DNA of 11,651 nt from Candidatus Nanopelagicales bacterium (lineage in GTDB: Bacteria; Actinomycetota; Actinomycetes; S36-B12): the NCBI GenBank assembly GCA_018399515.1, contig JAGYOB010000078.1, forward strand, positions 1 through 11,651. The letters run 5' to 3'. Of the stretch, positions 1 to 6,979 are shown piece after piece. The notes beneath the pieces are model-generated. The model did not search any database and was not told where the DNA came from. It saw only the letters and a list, made by a program, of their open reading frames with translations. A program made the position numbers and the translations under genes. Position 1 is the first letter of the stretch, and each line of letters opens with the position of its first letter.

Positions 1-340
1 GCCGCTGCAGCCTCTTGTGAACCGTCGAGAAGTTCGTGAGCATGCCGCCGAGCCAACGATGGTTCACATAGGGCATCCCGACTCGCGATGCCTGCTGCGC
101 GACGGGCTCCTGGGCCTGCTTCTTCGTTCCCACGAACATGACGGATCCGCCGTGTGCGACGGTCTCCTTCACGAACTCGTAGGCGCGGTCGATGTACGAC
201 AGCGACTGCTGCAGGTCGATGATGTAGATGCCATTGCGCTCGGTGAAGATGAAGCGCTTCATCTTGGGGTTCCAGCGCCGGGTCTGGTGTCCGAAATGGA
301 CGCCGCTTTCCAGCAACTGGCGCATCGTGACGACGGCCAT
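1..340 (-). CDS. rpsB: 30S ribosomal protein S2 (5' part, runs off the window)
   Basis: This encodes the N-terminal 113 residues of ribosomal protein S2, a small-subunit protein that joins late in assembly and binds S1 in many bacteria. The reverse strand reads MAVVTMRQLLESGVHFGHQ, then a WNPKMKRFIF segment, IYIIDLQQS, FVGTKKQAQ and RWLGGMLTNF, all hallmark S2 motifs. The ATG at 340-338 is supported by AAGGAG at 352-347, with a 6-nt spacer. The gene is cut only by the window edge; no internal stop or frameshift is visible. It is divergent from the M23-like gene, as is common in actinobacteria. A perfect hairpin lies about 85-105 nt upstream of the start and is listed separately. Identification is secure. 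Confidence 0.96.
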   Translation of the reverse strand, partial: MAVVTMRQLLESGVHFGHQTRRWNPKMKRFIFTERNGIYIIDLQQSLSYIDRAYEFVKETVAHGGSVMFVGTKKQAQEPVAQQASRVGMPYVNHRWLGGMLTNFSTVHKRLQR

Positions 341-723
341 GCCAATCTCCTTGCCGGTGGACGAGTGACCCGCCCACGCAGTCTTCGCGTGCACTCGCGG
401 TGCGGGCACGCGTATCGGTTCATGCCAGGGTCGGTTGACCCTGGCCCTGGCGACCGGTGAACGCCTGCTCCTCGATGCGTCGAGGACCGATGACGAACCC
501 GACGACCCGGTGGAATGTCCGGGCCGGAGGCCGGTCGCGCGATGTACCCACCGCAGCGAATCCACCACCGGGGTCGAAACGCTGCGTTGAGCCAGCACGC
601 CAGCATAGCCCTTCCCGCCAGCAGGTGGGTGGCCTGTCCTCCCCTGGCCCCCGTGGGTCTGTCCATCCCCAGGTTCGGGATCTGCCATCGCTTCCGCCGC
701 ACGGTGGACACCACGCTGGAGGG
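341..723. promoter_or_regulatory. Divergent rpsB / M23 intergenic region
   Basis: This 383-base stretch has no gene I can support. It must hold the rpsB promoter and leader (minus strand) and the promoter of the M23-like gene (plus strand). A 9-bp perfect hairpin at 424-445 and the rpsB ribosome binding site at 347-352 are the clear elements. Closer to rpsB, CGAGTG at 362-367 can pair with CACTCG at 392-397. TATGCT on the minus strand (607-602) fits the loose TANNNT form of actinobacterial -10 boxes, but no convincing -35 is in register, so the promoter call is weak. The plus-strand reading frame stays open from 457 into the M23 gene, but its upstream part resembles nothing and is rich in Pro, Arg and Gly. 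Confidence 0.45.
424..445 (-). promoter_or_regulatory. Perfect hairpin in the rpsB leader
   Basis: GCCAGGGTC at 424-432 and GACCCTGGC at 437-445 form a perfect 9-bp stem with a 4-nt loop. In the rpsB transcript the loop is AACC. The stem lies 84-105 nt upstream of the rpsB start and has no U-tract on either strand, so it is not a classical terminator. S2 autoregulates through leader structures in some bacteria; whether this hairpin does so is inference. Confidence 0.45.
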
Positions 724-1284
724 ATGCCGATCATCCTCATCGCCGCCGTGCTGGCGGTCCTGCTGGCACCCACCCCTCCTGCCGCACGACCGCAGCTGAC
801 CGGATCAGCCGATGGGGAGTCGGCCGCCACGGGGCTGGTCGTCGTCGCTACCACGATGACCAGCCCCCGGTGGCGTCCTCCGATTCGCGGCACCGTGACG
901 GTGCGACGCGGCTTCGATCCGCCCCGACACCGGTGGTCCCGCGGACACCGCGGTGTCGATCTCGTGGCGCATCCGGGGTCGGTCATCCAGGCCGCAGGTT
1001 CCGGCAGGGTCGTCTTCGCCGGGAGAATCGCCGGTCGTGGCGTGATCAGCATCGAGCACGCACCCGGCGTGCGCACGACCTACGAACCCGTCCGGGCCGA
1101 CGTCAGCGCTGGCCAACTCGTGCGCGCCGGAGACGCTATCGGCCGCCTCTCACCCGACCGCCGGCACCGCGACAGCCTGCACTGGGGACTGCGGATCCGC
1201 GACGGCTATGCCGATCCGATGCGCCTTCTGCGTGCCCGACCGGTGCTGAAACCCGCCCGTGCACGCGCCCTCCCGGCAACCTGA
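724..1284 (+). CDS. Secreted LytM/M23-like protein with degenerate active site
   Basis: This is a 186-residue protein with an N-terminal hydrophobic segment (about residues 2-16) that looks like a signal peptide, then a LytM/M23 domain (about 55-168). M23 peptidases cut peptidoglycan cross-bridges using zinc. The predicted zinc ligands are present: H75 and D79 in HRGVD, and H153 in SLHWGLR. The first His of the usual HxH motif is Ser151. The His of the usual Y-x-H motif is Pro122 (TTYEPV). It may therefore bind zinc or glycan without hydrolysis, as EnvC-type domains do. The ATG at 724 places the hydrophobic stretch at the N-terminus, but GGAGGG directly abuts it with no spacer, so the start is uncertain; GTG at 748 is an alternative. 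The frame is open upstream to GTG 457. It is divergent from rpsB and convergent with xerC. Confidence 0.8.
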   Translation: MPIILIAAVLAVLLAPTPPAARPQLTGSADGESAATGLVVVATTMTSPRWRPPIRGTVTVRRGFDPPRHRWSRGHRGVDLVAHPGSVIQAAGSGRVVFAGRIAGRGVISIEHAPGVRTTYEPVRADVSAGQLVRAGDAIGRLSPDRRHRDSLHWGLRIRDGYADPMRLLRARPVLKPARARALPAT

Positions 1285-1297
1285 CGCTGGCGATTGG

Positions 1298-2236
1298 TTA
1301 TGCGCGCGGGTGGGCCTGCTCGATGACCGAACGCAGGCGTTCCACCGACACGTGCGTATAAATCTGCGTCGACCCGAGTGAAGCGTGTCCGAGCAACTCC
1401 TGGACGGCGCGCAGATCTGCGCCGCCTTCCAGAACATGGGTCGCCGCGGAATGACGCAGAGCATGCGGGCTCAACGTCGAGTCCGCCAGCACGCGTCCAG
1501 CGATATCGCCGACGACTCCACGAACCGTTCGCACGTCGATCCGGCCTCCCCTGGCACCCAGGAACAACGCGGGGCCCGATCGCGGATTCACCAGTACTGG
1601 TCTGCCCCGATCCCGCCATCGCAGTATCGCTCGCTCAGCCGGAATGCCGAACGGAACCATGCGTTCCTTCGCACCTTTGCCCATCACCCGAACCGTGCGC
1701 CGGGATAGTTCGATGTCGTCGAGATCCATGGCCGCGAGTTCGCTGACTCGGATACCCGTGCCGTAGAGCATTTCCAGAAGCGCGTGGTCACGGACCGCCA
1801 ATGGGTCCTCGTCTGCGGCGGCATGCGCCGCGTCATCGAGTAGTCGATCGACCTCGGATGTCGACAGCACCGTCGGCAGGGTGCGCGCCAATCGAGGACT
1901 GGCCAGCCGCGATCCGACATCGATGGGCATCAGGCCCCGGTCGTGGGCCCACCGGGTGAATCCGCGGGCAGCTGCGGCCCTGCGCGCCAGAGAGGATCGC
2001 GACAACCCCCGAGCCGTCTGCTCGGCCAGCCAGCCGCGCAGGAGCGTCAAGGTCACCTCATGAAGATCTTCGATGCCGCGTGCTGCCGCGTAGGACAGCA
2101 GGTCGATCACATCGCCCCGGTAGGCCCGCACAGTGTGCTCACTGCGTCCCCGCTGTCCGGCCAGATGCGCACACCACGCCTCGAGCGCCTCGGCACTGTC
2201 CGGAGGCAGAGCCGCTGCCGTGTCACCCGATGCCAT
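1298..2236 (-). CDS. xerC: Tyrosine recombinase XerC
   Basis: This site-specific recombinase acts with XerD at dif to resolve chromosome dimers at division. It is 312 residues from the chosen ATG, a normal length. The N-terminal SAM-like core-binding domain spans about residues 14-105 and the catalytic domain about 120-305. The full catalytic set is visible: R163 (GTGIRVSEL), K187 (GKGAKER), H258 and R261 (SPHALRHSAATH), H284 (LLGHASLGST) and nucleophile Y293 (IYTHV). An alternative GTG start at 2260 adds 8 residues; I prefer ATG 2236, which has a weak GGGG upstream. It lies 87 bases after dprA, probably as the last gene of the run. XerD-like recombinases are similar, but this neighbourhood is the usual actinobacterial xerC locus. 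Its 3' end is only 13 bases from the convergent M23-like gene. Confidence 0.93.
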   Translation of the reverse strand: MASGDTAAALPPDSAEALEAWCAHLAGQRGRSEHTVRAYRGDVIDLLSYAAARGIEDLHEVTLTLLRGWLAEQTARGLSRSSLARRAAAARGFTRWAHDRGLMPIDVGSRLASPRLARTLPTVLSTSEVDRLLDDAAHAAADEDPLAVRDHALLEMLYGTGIRVSELAAMDLDDIELSRRTVRVMGKGAKERMVPFGIPAERAILRWRDRGRPVLVNPRSGPALFLGARGGRIDVRTVRGVVGDIAGRVLADSTLSPHALRHSAATHVLEGGADLRAVQELLGHASLGSTQIYTHVSVERLRSVIEQAHPRA

Positions 2237-2304
2237 GACCCCATGGTGCCGCGATCGCACGCGGTGTCGCTGCGGGCCACGCCGGGAACGACGGCTCGAT
2301 GACC

Positions 2305-2319
2305 GATGCCGACGGCATC
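2305..2319 (-). other. Short hairpin after the dprA stop
   Basis: GATGCC at 2305-2310 and GGCATC at 2314-2319 form a perfect 6-bp stem with a 3-nt loop, starting 4 nt after the dprA stop codon (2326-2324). There is no U-tract. It could be a weak terminator or an mRNA 3'-end stabiliser between dprA and xerC, or chance in GC-rich DNA. Confidence 0.25.
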
Positions 2320-2323
2320 AGGA

Positions 2324-3517
2324 CTAGGCCGCGATACCCCGCCAACCGTGATCGCCACGCTCAGCAAGCCCTTGAGCCTCCAGTAGGCCGAGGGCGACCA
2401 GGACATCGGTCGGACTCAGACCGGTTCGTGCCACCAACCGATCCAACTCGGCGGCCCTCTGCTGCGATAAAGCCGCAAGCACTTTGCCTTCGCGTGTCTG
2501 CGGATCCACAACGCCGTGATCCGACGCAGAATCCGCGCCACTGGAATGCAGAGGACGGGGTGCCATCACCTGCTCGCTTCGGGATCGGCCGGGTTCATCA
2601 GGTTCGACGAATGACGCGAGCATGGCTTCGATGTCGTCGGCACAGGTGACCAGGATTGCTTGCCGGTCGCGCAACAGGTCGTGGCAACCAGCTGACATCG
2701 CCGACGTGACCGGTCCGGGGAACGCCATCACCGGACGCAGCATCGATGCGGCCTCGCGAGCTGTCGTGCGACTTCCCGATCTGACAGCGGCTTCCACCAC
2801 GACCGTTCCTCGCGTCAACGCCGCGATGATCCGGTTGCGTGCCAGGAACCGCTGGCGAAGTGCCGCCCCACCCATCGCTGATTCGCTGATGAGCAATCCA
2901 TCGGTGACCATGCGCGACAGCAGCGCCTCATGGGATCGCGGGTACGCCATGTCGACCCCACCGGCCAGAACGCAGGCACTCGCGCCCCCGGCATCGAGTG
3001 CGCCCCGATGGGCTGCAGCATCAATACCGAAGGCTCCACCGGAGACCACGAGCCAGCCTCGATCGGCAAGCGTGGCCGCCGTCGTTCGAGCGAGAGCTTC
3101 ACCGTAGGAGGTCGCCGAACGTGCTCCGACGATCGAGACCGATCGAAGTGCCAAGAGCCGAAGGTGCGCGGAACCCATCACCCATAGCCCAAGCGGGGTG
3201 CGTGAACCAAGATCGTCGAGTTGGCTCGGCCACTGCGGATCGCCGGGGATGATGAATCGAGCCCCAGTGCGTTCTGCAGCTCGCAGATCCGCCGAGACGG
3301 CCTCTTCCACGGTGGTAGCTGATTCCGGCAGGCGAGCGCGCAGCGTCTGCGCATTCCGCAGACCACTGGTGCCCAGCACGATGCTCTCGGCCACCTCGAG
3401 AACTCCCCTGCGTGCTACGAGGTCATGCACCGTGGGATCAGACGGCTCGCAGGCTCGCAGCAGCATCATCCGCGCCTGATGCTCGTCGACGTCGGTGGCC
3501 GTGGATTCGATCGTCAT
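2324..3517 (-). CDS. dprA: DNA-processing protein DprA
   Basis: DprA (Smf) binds incoming single-stranded DNA in transformation and loads RecA; it is also widespread in species not known to be competent. The protein has 397 residues. A helical N-terminal region (about 1-80) precedes the Rossmann-like DprA domain (about 85-300), which carries SIVGARSATSYG (128-139), VVSGGAFGIDAAAHRGAL (157-174), the GGVDMAYP segment and RFLARNRIIAAL (223-234). A C-terminal winged-helix module follows (about 340-397, LSPTDVLVALGLLEAQGL). The ATG at 3517 overlaps the comM stop in an ATGA, which indicates translational coupling. The frame is open further upstream to 3970, but that part is antisense-frame shadow over comM and has no DprA similarity. 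Identification is secure. Confidence 0.94.
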   Translation of the reverse strand: MTIESTATDVDEHQARMMLLRACEPSDPTVHDLVARRGVLEVAESIVLGTSGLRNAQTLRARLPESATTVEEAVSADLRAAERTGARFIIPGDPQWPSQLDDLGSRTPLGLWVMGSAHLRLLALRSVSIVGARSATSYGEALARTTAATLADRGWLVVSGGAFGIDAAAHRGALDAGGASACVLAGGVDMAYPRSHEALLSRMVTDGLLISESAMGGAALRQRFLARNRIIAALTRGTVVVEAAVRSGSRTTAREAASMLRPVMAFPGPVTSAMSAGCHDLLRDRQAILVTCADDIEAMLASFVEPDEPGRSRSEQVMAPRPLHSSGADSASDHGVVDPQTREGKVLAALSQQRAAELDRLVARTGLSPTDVLVALGLLEAQGLAERGDHGWRGIAA

Positions 3518-5055
3518 GCTGCCCACCCCTGGGCTTCTCCTCGAAGCGACATCGCATAACCGACTTCGTCGCGCCCGGGGCGCGCGATACCTGCGAGATC
3601 CGACAGGGTCCACGCGACACGGAGCACCCGATCCGCCCCTCGCATGGTCACCGCACCGCTTTCGAACGCGGCATGCAAGACCTGCTGACCGGCCGGATCG
3701 GGTGGAAAACGTCGACGCAGAGTAGGCCCGTGCATATCCGCGTTCACCCGGACGAGGTCGCCGTGCAGGGTGCGTTCGGCACGCCAACGATGACCGGCAC
3801 GATCGCGAGCGGCTCGAACGCGCTCGGCGACGACGCTGGTGGGTTCGGGCTCCTCCCCCAGATCCGCGACGCTGGGCCGCTCGAGGATCAAGCGAAGATC
3901 GATGCGATCGAGGATCGGACCGGACAGCCGACTGGCATACCGTCGACGCTGCATCGGTGAACATGAGCAATCACGACCACGACCCAACCCCCGGCCGCAG
4001 GGGCAGGGGTTCGCGGCGATGACCAGATGGATGCGGGCGGGGAGGGCGACGTTGATATCAGCGCGATGGACTTCGACACGACCGCTTTCGATCGGTTGCC
4101 GCAATGCTTCGAGGACACGCGCATCGAACTCGGGGGCTTCGTCCAAGAACAGCACTCCGTGATGGGCGAGGGTGACCGCACCGATCCGCACGCGCCCTCC
4201 CTGTCCACCTCCGATCACCGATACGGGTGAGGCGGTGTGATGGGGCGCCTCGAATGGTGCCACCCGTACCAGCCCGCCCTCGATCCGTCGGCCGGCGCTC
4301 GAAGCGATCGCGGTGACCTCGAGGGCAGCCTCATCATCGAGTTCCGGCAGGAGGCCCGGGAGTCGCTCGGCGAGCAGCGTCTTGCCGACCCCGGGGGTTC
4401 CGATCATGGACAGGTGGTGACCTCCCGCGGCCGCGATCTCCAAGGCGCGCCGCGCCTGATGCTGCCCCCGAACATCGGATAGGTCGGGCACCGCGCGCTG
4501 GTGATGTACCACCGAGCCGCCAACCTCGTGATCGGGCCACGGAGCCTCACCCCGCATCGCGGCGATGAGCTCGCGAAGGTGAGCGACACCGCTGACGTGC
4601 AGTCCCGGCAGAAGGGCCGCCTCTGCAGCGTTCGCCGCGGGAACCACGAGCCTGTCGACCCCTCGTTCGCGGGCCGCGAGAGCCGCAGCGATGACACCGG
4701 GAACCGACCGGATCGACCCGTCGAGTCCCAGTTCCCCGATCATCAGGCAATCTCTAACCGCGGAAAGAGGCACCTGATCGGTATCAGCAAGGATCGATGC
4801 GGCGATACCCAGGTCCAGGCTCGACCCGCGCTTGTGCCATGACGCCGGAAGAAGGGCCACGGTGACCCGAGTTTTGGGCCATTCCGCTCCAGAGTTGACC
4901 AATGCGGCTCTCACCCGTTCCCGAGATTCGTTCACCGCACGCTCGGCGAGCCCGACGATCGTGACACCGGGCAATCCACTACTCACATCTGTTTCTACAT
5001 CGACGATGCGCGCATCGACTCCGACGAGAACCGCACCGTGCGTACGGGCGACCAT
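3514..5055 (-). CDS. comM: YifB/ComM family Mg-chelatase-like AAA+ ATPase
   Basis: ComM is a hexameric AAA+ helicase that aids branch migration during integration of transforming DNA in Vibrio and relatives; in actinobacteria its role is inferred. The 513 residues are full length. An N-terminal ChlI-like domain (about 1-170, with GLPGVTIVGL and SSLDLGIA) is followed by the ATPase domain (about 190-390). That domain has Walker A GTPGVGKT (219-226), Walker B VLFLDE (301-306), a Cys cluster C351/C353/C363/C365, and LSGPILDRIDL (377-387) with the likely arginine finger. A C-terminal Mg-chelatase domain covers about 405-500. The ATG at 5055 shares one base with the yraN stop (TGATG), and its own stop overlaps the dprA start. 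This yraN-comM-dprA order is a common actinobacterial cluster. Confidence 0.94.
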   Translation of the reverse strand: MVARTHGAVLVGVDARIVDVETDVSSGLPGVTIVGLAERAVNESRERVRAALVNSGAEWPKTRVTVALLPASWHKRGSSLDLGIAASILADTDQVPLSAVRDCLMIGELGLDGSIRSVPGVIAAALAARERGVDRLVVPAANAAEAALLPGLHVSGVAHLRELIAAMRGEAPWPDHEVGGSVVHHQRAVPDLSDVRGQHQARRALEIAAAGGHHLSMIGTPGVGKTLLAERLPGLLPELDDEAALEVTAIASSAGRRIEGGLVRVAPFEAPHHTASPVSVIGGGQGGRVRIGAVTLAHHGVLFLDEAPEFDARVLEALRQPIESGRVEVHRADINVALPARIHLVIAANPCPCGRGLGRGRDCSCSPMQRRRYASRLSGPILDRIDLRLILERPSVADLGEEPEPTSVVAERVRAARDRAGHRWRAERTLHGDLVRVNADMHGPTLRRRFPPDPAGQQVLHAAFESGAVTMRGADRVLRVAWTLSDLAGIARPGRDEVGYAMSLRGEAQGWAA

Positions 5056-5411
5056 CAGTCCACCCCCCGCAGATGCTCCAGGGTGGGGTTCCCGGTAGCC
5101 GCATCGAGAATTCCGATTACATCGAATTGAACACGTGCTGGTCGGACACCACGCTCGGTCACCCAGTCCATCGCGACACGGCGCATCCGGCGCAGTTTGC
5201 GATGGTCGACCGCAGCGAGCGGATGGCCGAAGTGGTCAGTAGACCGGGTCTTCACCTCGCAGATCACGAGGACATCGCCGTCGCGGGCGATGATGTCGAT
5301 CTCGCCGGCTCGAGATCGATAGTTGCGTTCCAAGATCACCAGACCCATGTCGTTGAGATGGGCTGCGGCGAGGTCTTCGCCTCGTCGGCCGAGCGCATCG
5401 GTTGCGCGCAT
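5055..5411 (-). CDS. yraN: YraN family (UPF0102) nuclease-like protein
   Basis: This is a 118-residue member of the UPF0102/YraN family, which has a restriction-endonuclease-like fold; the cellular substrate is not established. Visible motifs are GRRGEDLAAAHL (8-19), RNYRSRAGEIDII (29-41) and the EVKTRS segment (52-57). D39 with E52 and K54 matches a PD-(D/E)xK type active site. The frame continues upstream to 5495, but the ATG at 5411 is chosen because GGAGG at 5424-5420 sits 8 nt before it and the resulting length fits the family. The gene lies 107 bases downstream of rnhB and overlaps comM by one base. Family identity is secure and function is not. Confidence 0.92.
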   Translation of the reverse strand: MRATDALGRRGEDLAAAHLNDMGLVILERNYRSRAGEIDIIARDGDVLVICEVKTRSTDHFGHPLAAVDHRKLRRMRRVAMDWVTERGVRPARVQFDVIGILDAATGNPTLEHLRGVD

Positions 5412-5415
5412 CACG

Positions 5416-5424
5416 ATCACCTCC
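5416..5424 (-). promoter_or_regulatory. Ribosome binding site of yraN
   Basis: GGAGGTGAT on the minus strand closely matches the anti-Shine-Dalgarno complement. The GGAGG core sits 8 nt before the ATG at 5411. It decides this start over the longer open frame reaching 5495. Confidence 0.8.
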
Positions 5425-5518
5425 GCTGCACACCCTTCGCCGATCCACGGCCGGCAGTCAGTTTCACTGATCGGGCTGTGCACAACGGCGGGCATCCCAA
5501 GGCTGGGGACGGCCGTGC

Positions 5519-6184
5519 TCAGCCCTCGGGCGTCGCCGAAACGCCGAAGCTGCGCCGATGCTCAGGCGTCGGGCCGAGCCGATGCAGGGCCTGCCGGTGT
5601 TCTTCGGAGCCGTAGCCCACATTGCGTTCCCAACCGAAACCCGGATAGGCCCCGGCCAGTTGCACCATCTGCGAATCCCGCTCGGTTTTGGCCAGGATGC
5701 TGGCAGCGGAGACCGATGCGCAGGTTCGATCGGCTCCGACACGGGTCACGACCGACGGGCGATGAAGCGATGGGTGGGAAGCGTTGTGTTCGTCGAAAGC
5801 CAGGGACGCAAAGTCGTGTCGTCCGTCGAGGATGACGACATCTGGTCGCACGCGCAGTTGGGCGTAGGCGCGAACCAGCGCGCGCCTCATCGCCGCCATG
5901 ATCCCGATGTCGTCGATCTCTGCTGCGGAGGATTCCCCGATGGCCCAATCCATCGCCCAGGAACGCACCAGGGGTGCCAGGCGCATGCGTGCGGATGCCG
6001 ACAATTCCTTGCTGTCGCGAGTCCCTGTCGGAGCAGTCGGGGTGCGAGCGTGGACCACGATCACACCGAGGGTCACCGGACCAGCGATAGCGCCTCGGCC
6101 GACCTCGTCGACACCGGCGACGGTGGTTGCTCCCGTGCGCAGAAGCCGCCGCTCAAGACGCAGGCTGGGAGGGCGCGTCGCCAT
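5519..6184 (-). CDS. rnhB: Ribonuclease HII
   Basis: RNase HII cuts the RNA strand of RNA-DNA hybrids and removes single ribonucleotides misincorporated into DNA. The protein is 221 residues, a normal size. Catalytic residues are in place: D26 and E27 in GVDEVGRGAIAGPV, D120 in VVILDGRHD, and D152 in GADRTCASVSAASILAK. RDSKELS and the C-terminal NVGYGSEEHRQAL segment also match the family. The ATG at 6184 starts 9 bases after the stop of the second lepB-like gene; no good ribosome binding site is visible, so translation may depend on coupling. It sits in the usual actinobacterial position after lepB and before yraN. Confidence 0.95.
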   Translation of the reverse strand: MATRPPSLRLERRLLRTGATTVAGVDEVGRGAIAGPVTLGVIVVHARTPTAPTGTRDSKELSASARMRLAPLVRSWAMDWAIGESSAAEIDDIGIMAAMRRALVRAYAQLRVRPDVVILDGRHDFASLAFDEHNASHPSLHRPSVVTRVGADRTCASVSAASILAKTERDSQMVQLAGAYPGFGWERNVGYGSEEHRQALHRLGPTPEHRRSFGVSATPEG

Positions 6185-6193
6185 GGTGATCGA

Positions 6194-6979
6194 CTAACCG
6201 GCCGAACCGGTCTCAATCTCCACAGGAGCCAACGAACCCAAGGGCCAGGCGACCATGAGCACCCGGCCGGTGACATCGTCCACCGAAATCGTGCCATCGT
6301 CGAAGGCCAGGTGATAGCGCGAATCACGCGCCGAGGCGCGATCATCACCGAGCAGGAACACTCGATCCGCCGGAACAACCACGTCGAAAGCGACCTGGTC
6401 CGTGGGCACGCCGGGGCGCAGATACGGCTCGACGAGAGGCACACCATCGAGCTCGAGCTGACCGGTTTCGGTGCAGCAGGCGATGCGCTGTCCTTCGACG
6501 GCGACCACGCGAAGCACCATCAGCGACTCATCATTCGGCGCCGCGACACCAATGAAGGCCAGGGCTTGCTGGACCCGCGACGCCCACCCATCCTGCGCAT
6601 CTGCAGGCGTTGGAACCCACTCCTCGGGCACATCGAAGGCGACGACCTCCCCCCGACTCGGGGTTGACGCCCACGCTGAAACCAGCACGCGATCGCCGGC
6701 GACCAGGGTTTCGGCCATCGCATCGTTGGTGATGCTGGCAGGGGTGACGATGAAGGTACGAACCGCCAGCGCTGCCACGAGCGCGACGAGCACGACGAGC
6801 CCGATCTCCAGCACCCACCGCAGCGGCGTTCGCCTGCGCACCGACACCGGCGCCGCATGACGACCCCTGCCGGCATCAGCCGTCTCGGTTGAGATCGATT
6901 CCTGCGAGGTCAGCACATCGAGGGATTCGCCGGAGGAGTCCACCGGCGACCCCTCGCCGTCGTTCACCGGGCGAGCCAT
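6194..6979 (-). CDS. Signal peptidase I-like protein lacking the Ser/Lys dyad (predicted pseudoenzyme)
   Basis: This 261-residue protein is a paralogue of the neighbouring LepB. It has an acidic N-terminal cytoplasmic tail (1-48), one membrane segment (about 55-78) and an S26-type extracellular domain. The box equivalent to IPSGSMEETL reads ITNDAMAETL, so the catalytic Ser is Ala87 (codon 6721-6719, GCG). The box with the general-base Lys (FIKRVIGV in LepB) reads MVLRVVAV, so Lys is Leu156 (codon 6514-6512, CTT). The whole protein contains no lysine, so no alternative Ser/Lys dyad is possible. Structural boxes remain: AGDRVLV, a paired CC (168-169), and LGDDRASARDSR (210-221). The reading frame is intact. 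It overlaps lepB by 16 bases. A non-catalytic export or assembly partner is inferred; a precedent is SipA of Streptococcus pyogenes pilus loci. Confidence 0.9.
   Translation of the reverse strand: MARPVNDGEGSPVDSSGESLDVLTSQESISTETADAGRGRHAAPVSVRRRTPLRWVLEIGLVVLVALVAALAVRTFIVTPASITNDAMAETLVAGDRVLVSAWASTPSRGEVVAFDVPEEWVPTPADAQDGWASRVQQALAFIGVAAPNDESLMVLRVVAVEGQRIACCTETGQLELDGVPLVEPYLRPGVPTDQVAFDVVVPADRVFLLGDDRASARDSRYHLAFDDGTISVDDVTGRVLMVAWPLGSLAPVEIETGSAG

Noticed and set aside
457..723. Upstream extension of the M23-like reading frame to GTG 457
   Set aside because: The extra 89 residues are Pro/Arg/Gly-rich without recognisable motif, and they would bury the hydrophobic signal-like segment in the middle of the protein.
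3518..3970. Upstream extension of the dprA reading frame
   Set aside because: It overlaps comM in another frame and has no DprA similarity; the ATGA overlap gives a natural start at 3517.
5458..5470. TCAGT/ACTGA hairpin between rnhB and yraN
   Set aside because: Only 5 bp with a 3-nt loop and no U-tract; too weak to call a terminator.
5412..5495. Upstream extension of yraN
   Set aside because: A strong ribosome binding site precedes the ATG at 5411, and the shorter form has the family's usual length.
5558..6667. Long plus-strand open frame opposite rnhB and the second lepB-like gene
   Set aside because: It mirrors well-identified minus-strand genes, as is common in GC-rich DNA, and has no recognisable domain.
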